From: DASWTL01 sp036402155
GTDB taxonomy: Bacteria; Bacteroidota; Bacteroidia; Sphingobacteriales; Sphingobacteriaceae
Assembly: GCA_036402155.1 (NCBI GenBank)
Contig: DASWTL010000087.1
Location: forward strand, 1-5,629
Direction: 5' to 3'
Length of the DNA: 5,629 bases
Notes under the pieces: model-generated
Seen by the model: only the letters and a program-made list of their open reading frames with translations
Told to the model about the DNA's origin: nothing
Databases searched by the model: none
Position numbers and translations under genes: made by a program
Part shown: positions 1 through 5,629 of the stretch, piece by piece
Position numbering within the stretch: the stretch's first letter is position 1
How the letters are laid out: every line of letters begins with the position of its first letter

Positions 1-1193
1 AAGCTAACCGGGGTAACTTCCACATGAAGATCAATCCGGTCAAGCAAGGGTCCGGAAATTTTGTTCAGGTACTTCTGAACCGATCCCGGCGGACAGGTGC
101 ATTGCCGTTCGGGATGATTATAAAATCCGCATGGACAGGGATTCATTGACGCGATCAACATAAAACTGGCGGGAAAATCTACCGCGACCTTCGCCCTGCT
201 GATGGTGACCCGTCTTTCTTCCATGGGTTGCCGCATCACTTCCAGCACTGTTCGTCTGAATTCAGGCAATTCATCAAGAAATAAAACGCCGTTATGCGCC
301 AGAGAAATTTCTCCGGGCTGGGGTATGCCGCCTCCTCCAACAAGCGCAACATCGCTGATGGTATGATGAGGCGACCTGAATGGTCTCTTTGCGATCAATG
401 TTGAATTCTCCTGTAACTTCCCCGCAACGGAATGGATCTTTGTTGTCTCCAGTGCTTCCTGTAAACTGAGCGGCGGAAGAATAGACGGCAGTCTTTTGGC
501 CAGCATGGTCTTTCCTGCGCCGGGAGGACCAATCAGAATTGCGTTATGTCCGCCAGCCGCCGCAATTTCAAGTGCACGTTTGATGTTCTCCTGTCCTTTT
601 ACATCCGTGAAATCAAATTCCGGGTCGGTAAGTGAATTGAAAAATTCGTCACGGGTATTGACTGTTACAGGTTCAAGGCTTTTTTCTTCACTGCGAAAGA
701 ATTCAATCACTTCCCGTATATGCGAAACGCCATACACATTCAATGAATTCACAATTCCGGCTTCACGTGCATTTGATTTGGGAACGATCAGGCCTTTGAA
801 TCCTTCTTTCCGTGCCTGGATTGCGATTGGTAAGGCTCCTTTAATAGGACGCACTTCTCCATCAAGACTCAATTCACCCATGATCACGTATTGTTCGATC
901 CTGCTTTTGTCGAACTGTTCAGATGCCGCCATTATGCCCAACGCAATGGGTAGATCGAAAGCGGTGCCACTCTTTTTGATGTCAGCTGGCGCGAGGTTGA
1001 TGACGATCTTGATGCGCGGCATGTAATAACTATTGCTCTTGATAGCCGTTTCAATTCGCTGAAGGCTTTCTTTGATTGCATTGTCTGGCAGGCCAACGAT
1101 ATAGCTGAATTTTCCGGAGTAAACACTCACTTCCACTGTTATGGTCACAGCTTCTACACCATACACAGCGCTTCCATATGTTTTTGCGAGCAT
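1..1193 (-). CDS. comM: YifB/ComM-family Mg-chelatase-like AAA+ ATPase (3' end outside window)
   Basis: The reverse strand reads 397 uninterrupted codons from an ATG at 1193-1191 and leaves the window without a stop. Family members are about 500-515 residues, so the C-terminal Mg-chelatase domain is missing only because the window ends. The N-terminal ChlI/Lon-protease-like S5 fold spans about residues 20-140. Next come Walker A GPPGAGKT (222-229), Walker B VLFLDEL (303-309), the family's cysteine cluster NPCPCG...CTC (Cys 353, 355, 365, 367) and the arginine-finger-like LLDRID near 385. Proteobacterial ComM is a hexameric helicase that promotes branch migration during natural transformation; the same role here is inferred from family. 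The ATG is supported by the usual family start, MLAKTYGSAVYG. A promoter-like box lies 30 bases upstream. The gene looks intact, and its 5' part is repeated at 4177-4750. Confidence 0.95.
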   Translation of the reverse strand, partial: MLAKTYGSAVYGVEAVTITVEVSVYSGKFSYIVGLPDNAIKESLQRIETAIKSNSYYMPRIKIVINLAPADIKKSGTAFDLPIALGIMAASEQFDKSRIEQYVIMGELSLDGEVRPIKGALPIAIQARKEGFKGLIVPKSNAREAGIVNSLNVYGVSHIREVIEFFRSEEKSLEPVTVNTRDEFFNSLTDPEFDFTDVKGQENIKRALEIAAAGGHNAILIGPPGAGKTMLAKRLPSILPPLSLQEALETTKIHSVAGKLQENSTLIAKRPFRSPHHTISDVALVGGGGIPQPGEISLAHNGVLFLDELPEFRRTVLEVMRQPMEERRVTISRAKVAVDFPASFMLIASMNPCPCGFYNHPERQCTCPPGSVQKYLNKISGPLLDRIDLHVEVTPVS

Positions 1194-1268
1194 AAGTTGG
1201 ATGAAGGTTTATTAAAGGGCAGCGAAGATAGAGTGTATTTTATAGGAGGGTGAAGAATAAACGGGTAA
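491..1268. repeat. Direct repeat, left copy: comM 5' part plus promoter region
   Basis: This stretch covers comM codons 1 to about 234 and about 75 bases upstream. It recurs in the same orientation at 4177-4750. A hand alignment of 491-985 with 4177-4670 gives roughly 40 mismatches in 495 bases, about 92% identity, including a block of more than 80 identical bases (near 879-967). Homology begins abruptly inside the gene just before Walker A and fades upstream near 1268. Confidence 0.9.
1223..1230 (-). promoter_or_regulatory. Putative -7 promoter box of comM
   Basis: The reverse strand reads TATCTTCG, one change from the Bacteroidota -7 consensus TAnnTTTG, ending 30 bases before the comM ATG. 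The box is retained as TACCTTCG in the damaged comM copy (4704-4711) and is surrounded by conserved sequence. No clear -33 TTG element was found, so this is a likely but unproven promoter. Confidence 0.45.
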
Positions 1269-1413
1269 TATTATCGCATAAAAGTAAAGCGAAACTTTAC
1301 GATTAAAAATCTAAGGTGATCGCAAACGAATTAGCCATAGTTGATTCGGCTTTGTTTGGCGAAAGTTGTACGTGCCATTCATTTGACAGGATAAACGATG
1401 GTTACTGGAGTAG

Positions 1414-1446
1414 ATAAATTAATTCTATTTCTATAAATTAATTTTG
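1414..1446 (+). promoter_or_regulatory. Tandem 11-bp repeat overlapping a TAnnTTTG promoter-like box
   Basis: ATAAATTAATT occurs at 1414-1424 and again at 1433-1443, offset by 19 bases. The second copy runs into TAATTTTG (1439-1446), an exact match to the Bacteroidota -7 consensus and pointing toward the gene at 1589, about 143 bases downstream. No TTG was seen at the usual -33 distance. The AT-richness makes chance occurrence quite possible. Confidence 0.3.
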
Positions 1447-1588
1447 AAATTTCAAAAAGGTCATTATTTTTATTTACCAATTGAGTCAACCCCGATGCTT
1501 AGACGACATTTGTGGTCTTGTCTCTAATCTGGCTTCTCATTAAGCAACACTCTGACGTAGCATCATATTTATAAACCTTATCCCTGCT

Positions 1589-1910
1589 ATGAGACGGTGC
1601 AATGCAATATTGCTGATACTATCGTGTTTATTCCTAGGATGGAAGCCGGCGACTGCGCAGGATACTACAACCTATAATAAATTTCTTCAACTTCCCGATA
1701 GGCTGCTTATTTCCCTAAATTCCCAGTCTGAAAAGTTTCAACGGAAATTTGAGAAAAACTCCAGGAAATACCTTGCCAAACTAGCCGAAAGCGGAAGTGG
1801 TTGTCACATCAAATGGGAAAAACACCACGGTCACCACGTCGGTCGGCGTTGAGCAAAAAGTAAGAGATAAAACTATTACAGTAACCGGGTTTATAAAAGT
1901 TACGCAATGA
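1589..1910 (+). pseudogene. Broken secreted protein: signal peptide and helical N-terminus joined out of frame to a beta-rich tail
   Basis: The first frame (1589-1852) encodes an 87-residue product. Residues 1-23 form a Sec signal peptide, with positive MRRCN, a hydrophobic core ILLILSCLFLGW and likely cleavage at ATA|QD. Residues about 28-66 are charged and helical (NKFLQLPDRLL... KYLAKLAE). I recall a similar N-terminus in large secreted Bacteroidota proteins, but could not check this. The frame then degenerates into a His/Arg-rich end. From 1786 the -1 frame instead reads a protein-like, Thr/Val-rich tail of 41 residues (AEVVVTSNGKNTTVTTSVG... FIKVTQ) that stops at 1908-1910, overlapping the next gene's ATG. 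A frameshift or, more likely, an internal deletion joined two ends of one gene or of two genes. No function is assigned. Whether the short secreted product is made is unknown. Confidence 0.65.
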
Positions 1911-2302
1911 CAATTAGATTGAAACGGACTTCCGAACTTATTCTTGCTATTCCATATGTTATTACACTTACCATAATTGCCTTTACTTGGAATAGAATTC
2001 TAACCACTGATTACTTTGCCACCGTAAAACATCAAATTGGTCTGGCGGCTGTGGTAATAAACCTCCCGTTATATTTTTTTAGGTATAAACTTGCTTTCTT
2101 ATTAACGGGTTTAATATTGTTCTTTGCTACCTTCAATCTTCTAGCTTTATTTCTTCAAATTGAAACAGTATCATATTTCATGAACATTGCTGGGACGGAA
2201 TTGTCGACCCCCAGCGTACAGCCAAAGTCATTATTGTTACTGACACTTTATTTAATTCTGTGCTTGGCATTCAGATCTTCGTTATTTATTCGGATTCAAT
2301 AA
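1907..2302 (+). CDS. Small four-helix membrane protein, possible immunity or partner protein
   Basis: This 131-residue protein has four predicted membrane segments at about 11-29, 44-58, 61-84 and 108-126, and a basic N-terminus (RLKR). It has no recognised domain. Its ATG overlaps the TGA of the preceding tail frame (ATGA, 1907-1910), a translational-coupling arrangement, so the two were once one operon. It shares the motif PLYF (54-57) followed by a basic/aromatic turn, and FRS (122-124), with the 136-residue membrane protein at 3312-3722, which has a similar position and topology. In polymorphic-toxin loci such a small membrane protein directly after a toxin C-terminus is often the immunity protein. 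That role is inferred from position only. The reading frame is intact. Confidence 0.7.
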   Translation: MTIRLKRTSELILAIPYVITLTIIAFTWNRILTTDYFATVKHQIGLAAVVINLPLYFFRYKLAFLLTGLILFFATFNLLALFLQIETVSYFMNIAGTELSTPSVQPKSLLLLTLYLILCLAFRSSLFIRIQ

Positions 2303-2507
2303 CGGTTGCATTCTTGCAAATCAATTCGTGCGGCCCGGGTTTGCAATGACGTAGATTTATAAACGAAAGCTCTAAATTTACGGAACTGTCACATTCTGTC
2401 ACCATCCTTTCAATTCTGCAATGGTGTTCCATGTTAAACTCAGAGAGCTCACCGTATGTTAGATATAACAAGTTTTTAACTAGCTTTAAAGAATCTAATA
2501 CCAGGCA

Positions 2508-2945
2508 ATGCGAATAAAGAAAATAAGGCTGACTAATGGGTATAAGCGGTTTAGAGACTTAACGATTGACTTAGGTGAAGCTCCACCAAAGGTTGTAGCT
2601 CTTGTCGGTCCAAATGGTTCGGGGAAAAGTTCCGTTTTTGATGGAATGCTTTATATGCAGGGTGGCTATAGCCATATAGGAGATAGTTACGCCGATGATC
2701 CGAGGTATCATTCTATGGATAGCAATCCCCGATACAATGATCGTCGAAAAGAGAATGTGCAAATTATTTTTGATACCGGAATTTATGAAGATACATACCA
2801 AAAGTTACACGCGGCTGATAAAGGCAAAACTATATTTAGTTTTCGCAGTCCGTACCGGTATTCCTCAAATCTAAAAGTACATGAGTTACGCAATATCCCT
2901 GATTTAAAGCTTATGGTACAGCAAGGGATTTTTATCCGGGATTAG
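2508..2945 (+). pseudogene. Truncated SMC/OLD-like P-loop ATPase (N-terminal part only)
   Basis: The 145-residue product begins like AAA_15/AAA_23-type ATPases: a beta-strand start MRIKKIRLTNGYKRFRDLTIDL, then Walker A GPNGSGKSS at residues 34-42. The region to about residue 134 (FSFRSPYRYSSNLKV... NIPDLK) fits the insert before the coiled or lid region in such proteins. Relatives usually run about 400-600 residues and carry a signature motif, Walker B and a switch histidine near the C-terminus; none are present. The frame leaves protein-like sequence at about 2906-2912 and ends ten codons later, while the -1 frame opens into an unrelated tail (2903-3310). With half the ATP site missing it is probably not active alone. 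These ATPases occur in many defence systems, but the partner cannot be named. Confidence 0.75.
2903..2909 (+). promoter_or_regulatory. Possible -1 frameshift heptamer T TTA AAG
   Basis: In the ATPase frame the codons read GAT TTA AAG, so 2903-2909 has the X XXY YYZ form with X=T, Y=A and Z=G. Slippage would continue in exactly the frame of the tail that opens at 2903, giving a fused protein of about 269 residues. No strong downstream hairpin was found. Chance at a deletion junction is more likely. Confidence 0.25.
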
Positions 2946-3310
2946 AAGATGATCAAAATAAGTTTAACCTAACAACTGGACCTAATGGAGTCAACCTTAA
3001 TGTTGAGCAACATGCAAGTGTTTCAATAATTGAAGAAAAGGTCATCAATTTATTGGGATATGATATAGTAAATGTGGCACAAAAATTAGATGTGAATATA
3101 TCCCCTCAGGGAAAAGTAGCCGTATCTGCGTCTACTGATGTGTTTCCGTCAGCTACCCTTACTGTAAATGGAACTTCTATAATGCAATATAATCAACCAT
3201 CGTTTAAAGGAACACATAGCGGCGGCGGAGCAACTTTCTCAGACAATGGGATGGGTGGTGTATCTGTAGAACGCGCGTATAAACCCGCTCAATGGTTTAA
3301 AAGAAAATGA
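2903..3310 (+). pseudogene. C-terminal tail of an unidentified large protein, possibly RHS/polymorphic toxin type
   Basis: The frame opens at 2903 just after a TGA and reads about 135 codons to a TGA at 3308-3310. There is no ATG before late in the frame; a TTG at 3053 would give 85 residues. The protein has a DFYPGLEDDQNKF segment, a helical stretch (SIIEEKVINLLGYDIVNVAQ), beta-rich sequence (VFPSATLTVNG, MQYNQPSFKGTH), a Gly-rich SGGG loop and an end KPAQWFKRK. It has the look of the variable C-terminus of a large Bacteroidota secreted or RHS-like protein, a resemblance recalled rather than tested. Its 5' part is missing and replaced by the ATPase start. The membrane-protein gene begins one base after its stop, so it was once in an operon with it. 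Confidence 0.6.
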
Positions 3311-3311
3311 T

Positions 3312-3722
3312 ATGCTACGACCTGCTTTTAAGAATATTGTTCTATTCTATTTTATAAAATACATTCTATTTTATATTCTCTTGATGTTTAAGAATAAAGA
3401 CTATACTTTAATAGACTTTAAAGGCTTTCGAAACTCGGAAGATGTAATTTATTATTTATGGATGTTTTTGTTTCTTCCTATCGTTTGTATTATTATTTTT
3501 TCCGTTCCCTTGTATTTTGCATTTAAGGCAAGACGATGGATTTATTTTGTGGCCGTGGTGTTCCTAATCTTCTTTGCAGAATATTTTTTGTACACTTACT
3601 TTGCATCTCAATTAAATTTAATGAATGGAATGTATAGTGCGGTCATAAGTTTAGCTGTGCTATTCCTGCTTTTCTTTCGCTCAATCCGCTTAATATTCAA
3701 TCAGAAAAACAAACCGTCTTAG
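3312..3722 (+). CDS. Small four-helix membrane protein, possible immunity or partner protein
   Basis: This 136-residue protein is very hydrophobic and rich in Phe, Tyr and Ile. Predicted membrane segments lie at about 8-26, 48-67, 74-97 and 106-124, with a charged loop (KNKDYTLIDFKGFRNSED) between the first two and a basic tail QKNKPS. No known family is recognised. The ATG starts one base after the TGA of the upstream tail frame, so translation was probably coupled. It shares PLYF (66-69) followed by basic residues (FKARR), and FRS (122-124) near the end, with the membrane protein at 1907-2302; overall similarity is low. It may be an immunity protein or a structural partner of the lost upstream protein, inferred from position. 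The frame is intact although its neighbour is broken. Confidence 0.7.
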   Translation: MLRPAFKNIVLFYFIKYILFYILLMFKNKDYTLIDFKGFRNSEDVIYYLWMFLFLPIVCIIIFSVPLYFAFKARRWIYFVAVVFLIFFAEYFLYTYFASQLNLMNGMYSAVISLAVLFLLFFRSIRLIFNQKNKPS

Positions 3723-4176
3723 TCTATTGAAAATCGACGGAAAAGATGGTTGAATGTATTTCATTGAATCGGCGGCGGGATAAGGTTTTCTACTGCGTCA
3801 ATATAGCTATCATAACAGTCCTGCATAGACACATGTAGGTGAGTTTTATCAATGATATCATTTAGTCCTGTAGTGATGTGCAGTATCAATGCGTTTGTGT
3901 TTAATACGCTCCCATTTTGTATCGGTATGAATAATCTGGTATCCTATTGGTAGTAGCCTACAGCGATCTGATGTTTAGGACCTGATCCGAATTGGAATGC
4001 TTTGCGCGCATCCTACTATCGTATCCTCACAAACCTATAACAATACGGCCATTTCTTTGTATCCCTCCGGCCAAGTACACCTTGATTTGAATAATCCTTG
4101 CCAATAGATTTGCTTCATACCTAATTTTCTATTCACACAATGGAACAGATAAAAGAAAGACCTACCCGGCAGCGTC
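3723..4176. other. Spacer of decayed sequence with no convincing gene
   Basis: No open frame of useful length is present on the plus strand. On the minus strand one frame is open for 60 codons (3943 to 3764, stop at 3763-3761). It reads protein-like text such as TTGLNDIIDKTHLHV and ends in NLIPPPIQ. After a TAG at 3946-3944 the same frame continues upstream for 22 codons (RKAFQFGSGPKHQIAVGYYQ) to another TAG at 4015-4013. This could be the worn C-terminus of a gene, but no family is recognised and there is no start. Confidence 0.35.
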
Positions 4177-4674
4177 GTCTTTTGGCCAGCATGGTCTTTG
4201 CTGCACCGGGAGGACCAATCAGGATTGCGTTATGCCCGCCTGCAGCTGCAATTTCAAGTGCACGTTTGATGTTCTTCTGTCCTTTTACATCCGTGAAATC
4301 AAATTCCGGGTCGGTAAGTAAATTAAAAAATTCATCACGCGTATTAACTGTTACCGGCTCAAGGCCTTTTTCTTCGCTGCGAAAGAATTCAATGACTTCT
4401 CTTATATGTGATACACCATACACATTTAATGTATTCACTATACCGGCTTAGCGTGCATTTGATTTGGGAACGATCAGGCCTTTGAATCCTTCTTTTCGCG
4501 CCTGGATTGCGATAGGTAGGGCTCCTTTGATAGGACGCACTTCTCCATCAAGACTCAACTCTCCCATGATCACGTATTGTTCGATCCTGCTTTTGTCGAA
4601 CTGTTCAGATGCCGCCATTATGCCCAACGCAATGGGTAGATCGAAAGCGGTGCCGCTTTTCTTGATGTCGGCAT
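4177..4674 (-). pseudogene. comM: Damaged partial copy of comM (5' part)
   Basis: This copy matches comM codons from about 70 to 234. Three lesions disable it. A 205-bp deletion (equivalent to about 986-1190) removes codons 2 to about 69 and shifts the frame, so the retained ATG at 4674-4672 reads a nonsense start MPTSRKAAPL. A Glu codon is now TAA at 4450-4448. The gene stops matching just after the P-loop (MLAKR) and enters unrelated sequence. The P-loop has also changed from GPPGAGKT to GPPGAAKT. Other replacements include Ser to Leu, Ser to Gly, Ser to Thr and Glu to Lys, but most differences from the intact gene are synonymous. A GTG-started 101-residue frame survives at 4438-4133 and is unlikely to be functional. 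Confidence 0.92.
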
Positions 4675-4703
4675 AAGTTGGATGAAGGTTTATTAAAGGG
4701 AAG

Positions 4704-4711
4704 CGAAGGTA
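4704..4711 (-). promoter_or_regulatory. Retained promoter-like box of the comM remnant
   Basis: The reverse strand reads TACCTTCG, the counterpart of TATCTTCG at 1223-1230 and 30 bases from the orphan ATG at 4674-4672. If active, it would transcribe the pseudogene toward the spacer. Confidence 0.4.
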
Positions 4712-4757
4712 GAGAGTATTTTTTGGTAGGAGGGTAGAATAGACGGATAAGATGACA

Positions 4758-4806
4758 AAAAGTGCTACCTGCTTAGATTCTACTATGAATTTACTAAGCC
4801 GGTAGC
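4758..4806 (-). terminator. Rho-independent-type terminator of the lipoprotein gene
   Basis: The plus-strand arms are GCTACCTGCTTAG (4764-4776) and CTAAGCCGGTAGC (4794-4806), pairing at 12 of 13 positions with one internal mismatch and a 17-base loop. Read on the minus strand, the hairpin lies 63 bases after the lipoprotein stop and is followed by CACTTTTTG, a five-T run. The long loop makes it imperfect, but position and T-run fit a terminator separating the lipoprotein gene from the comM promoter. Confidence 0.6.
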
Positions 4807-4868
4807 TTTGACCTTTTATTAAATTTTATAGATGGGACAAATTGACAGCGTAGGCTGGCATGAGGTTT

Positions 4869-5629
4869 TTATTTTTTCAGCCTCTCATATATCTCAATAT
4901 TCCTGCCACCTTCAGGAGTCGAGATAATCTGCCTGAATCCATCATTGCCCATAAGTTCAATGTCAATGTCAAAATCATGGCCGCGTACAGCAGCAAATGT
5001 TGAAGACTTCATTGATTCCTTCACTTTATTATTGCCGGTCATAACAAAAGTGCCATATCCAATTCCGGTATGGGTTTTATTGAGTGAATCTTTCCACGAC
5101 GTTCCCCATATGCAATTTCCCGCGTGATAAACTTTGTACTGGGTGGTTTGAATTTTTGTTGTATCATTTCCCTGTATATAATAGTGCTCAACCAGTTTCC
5201 ACGCCCCATCAAGTGGAGTAGTAACGCTATCTCCAACTGATTCGTAAGTTTCGGTAAGTGTAAATTTCTCACCATTATTTTCAATGTCATTAATAACCTG
5301 CGTGTATCCCTTATCGGTTTTATTAATCACAAGGTTGAAGGAGCTGGCCGTGTCGTTAAAAGTGGAATCATACGCCCTGTATATCACGTTTTCGGTTACT
5401 GTATCGCCGTTGATGCTGTACGTGCCGATCCCGAAACCGCTGATTGAATCGGGCGGATTAACATTCGCGTATATCATGAAATCTTCTGTAAATATTTTTA
5501 GCTGATGTGGGTCAGAAATAGTCGAGTCGGTTTTTTCTGATTTCATGTTCACGGAAGTCATTTTGTATGCTCCCTCCATACTCAAAGGCTCTTTTTTCTC
5601 AGCTTGATTGCAGGCTATTATACTTAAAA
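4869..5629 (-). CDS. Lipoprotein with two lipocalin-like repeats (5' end outside window)
   Basis: The reverse strand is open from the right edge to a TAA at 4871-4869, giving 252 visible codons. The first visible residues, LSIIAC, are the end of a lipoprotein signal peptide with lipobox IIA|C, so only the start of the signal is missing; the TTG at 5585 and the ATG at 5579 are internal. After a short linker (NQAEKKEP) the mature protein holds two similar beta-rich domains. Repeat 1 has EGAYK, GIGTY, YTQVI and ETYE. Repeat 2 has DGAWK, GIGYG, FRQII and EIYE. The spacing from the first to the second motif is 48 residues in both, and from the second to the third 44 versus 45. GAW..-type domains of this sort belong to the lipocalin-like families frequent in Bacteroidota envelope lipoproteins. 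Ligand and function are unknown. It is the probable native upstream neighbour of comM. Confidence 0.85.
   Translation of the reverse strand, partial: LSIIACNQAEKKEPLSMEGAYKMTSVNMKSEKTDSTISDPHQLKIFTEDFMIYANVNPPDSISGFGIGTYSINGDTVTENVIYRAYDSTFNDTASSFNLVINKTDKGYTQVINDIENNGEKFTLTETYESVGDSVTTPLDGAWKLVEHYYIQGNDTTKIQTTQYKVYHAGNCIWGTSWKDSLNKTHTGIGYGTFVMTGNNKVKESMKSSTFAAVRGHDFDIDIELMGNDGFRQIISTPEGGRNIEIYERLKK

Larger units (their letters stand above)
1194..1588. other. Intergenic region between divergent comM and the 1589 gene
   Basis: This 395-bp AT-rich spacer holds the comM promoter region (to about 1268), a small hairpin with 6-bp arms GTAAAG/CTTTAC around CGAAA at 1284-1300, and a pair of 11-bp direct repeats at 1414-1443 that overlap a TAnnTTTG box. 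Only tiny open frames (about a dozen codons) are present, so no further gene is supported. Confidence 0.6.
4177..4750. repeat. Direct repeat, right copy: comM 5' part plus promoter region
   Basis: This is the partner of 491-1268 in the same orientation. Its left edge is sharp (GTCTTTTGGCC starts at 4177, with only short scattered similarity before it). Its right edge fades near 4750, just before the terminator hairpin of the lipoprotein gene. It is about 205 bases shorter than the left copy because of the internal deletion. Confidence 0.9.

Noticed and set aside
496..1026. 176-codon plus-strand open frame
   Set aside because: It is the antisense of comM, whose reverse-strand frame has clear catalytic motifs; the same shadow appears at 4140-4451 and 4464-4676 in the repeat copy.
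932..1126. 64-codon minus-strand frame
   Set aside because: It is an out-of-phase frame inside the comM coding region.
2314..2346. Inverted repeat TTGCAAA...TTTGCAA after the 131-residue membrane protein
   Set aside because: Arms are only 7 bp with a 19-base loop and no following T-run, so it is weak as a terminator.
2286..2471. 61-codon minus-strand frame between the membrane protein and the ATPase
   Set aside because: It has no domain-like pattern, overlaps the end of the 1907 gene, has no promoter-like box, and looks like chance.
2571..2801. 76-codon minus-strand frame
   Set aside because: It is antisense to the ATPase fragment, which carries a clear Walker A motif.
3714..3759. CCGTC...GACGG pair just around the stop of the 136-residue membrane protein
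   Set aside because: The stem is 5 bp with a loop of about 18 bases and no T-run; not supported as a terminator.
4945..5505. Open frames on the plus strand (4945-5127, 5284-5505) and a second minus frame (5039-5290)
   Set aside because: All lie within the lipoprotein gene and lack protein-like features of their own.
1..5629. CRISPR array, tRNA, rRNA or insertion sequence
   Set aside because: No regularly spaced repeats, tRNA-like folds, transposase motifs or terminal inverted repeats were seen on either strand; the only long repeat is the comM duplication.

Overview
The window looks like chromosomal DNA of a Bacteroidota bacterium, perhaps near Chitinophagaceae (family-level placement is only an impression). 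The signs are AT-rich spacers, no clear Shine-Dalgarno sites, start regions preceded by TAnnTTTG / TAnnTTCG-like promoter boxes, and a two-domain lipocalin-like lipoprotein of a type common in that phylum. No RNA gene, CRISPR array, transposase or integrase was seen.

Layout. (1) 1-1193, minus strand: the first 397 codons of a YifB/ComM-family Mg-chelatase-like AAA+ ATPase, running off the left edge. (2) About 1269-4176: an accessory segment made largely of broken genes. On the plus strand it holds a secreted-protein start joined out of frame to a foreign-looking C-terminal tail (1589-1910), a coupled 131-aa four-helix membrane protein (1907-2302), the N-terminal third of a P-loop ATPase (2508-2945), an out-of-frame tail of another large protein (2903-3310) and a 136-aa membrane protein one base downstream (3312-3722). 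A 454-bp spacer with no convincing gene follows. (3) 4177-4750, minus strand: a second, damaged copy of the 5' part of comM with its promoter region, in direct orientation. (4) 4764-4806: a hairpin terminator. (5) 4869-5629, minus strand: a lipoprotein with two lipocalin-like repeats, whose first codons lie beyond the right edge.

Interpretation. The direct repeats (491-1268 and 4177-4750) have the geometry expected if a circular DNA carrying a comM 5' fragment integrated by a single crossover: the left copy stays joined to the comM 3' end, and the right copy keeps the presumed native upstream neighbour but lacks the 3' end. By hand count the copies differ at roughly 40 of 495 aligned positions, and most differences are synonymous. 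They therefore probably diverged as working genes in separate lineages before the right copy decayed through a 205-bp deletion, a nonsense codon and a Walker A change. The cargo resembles the worn end of a polymorphic-toxin-type locus: two protein tails, each tightly coupled to a small four-helix membrane protein, and these two proteins share PLYF and FRS motifs. An immunity or partner role for them is a hypothesis, not a demonstrated function.
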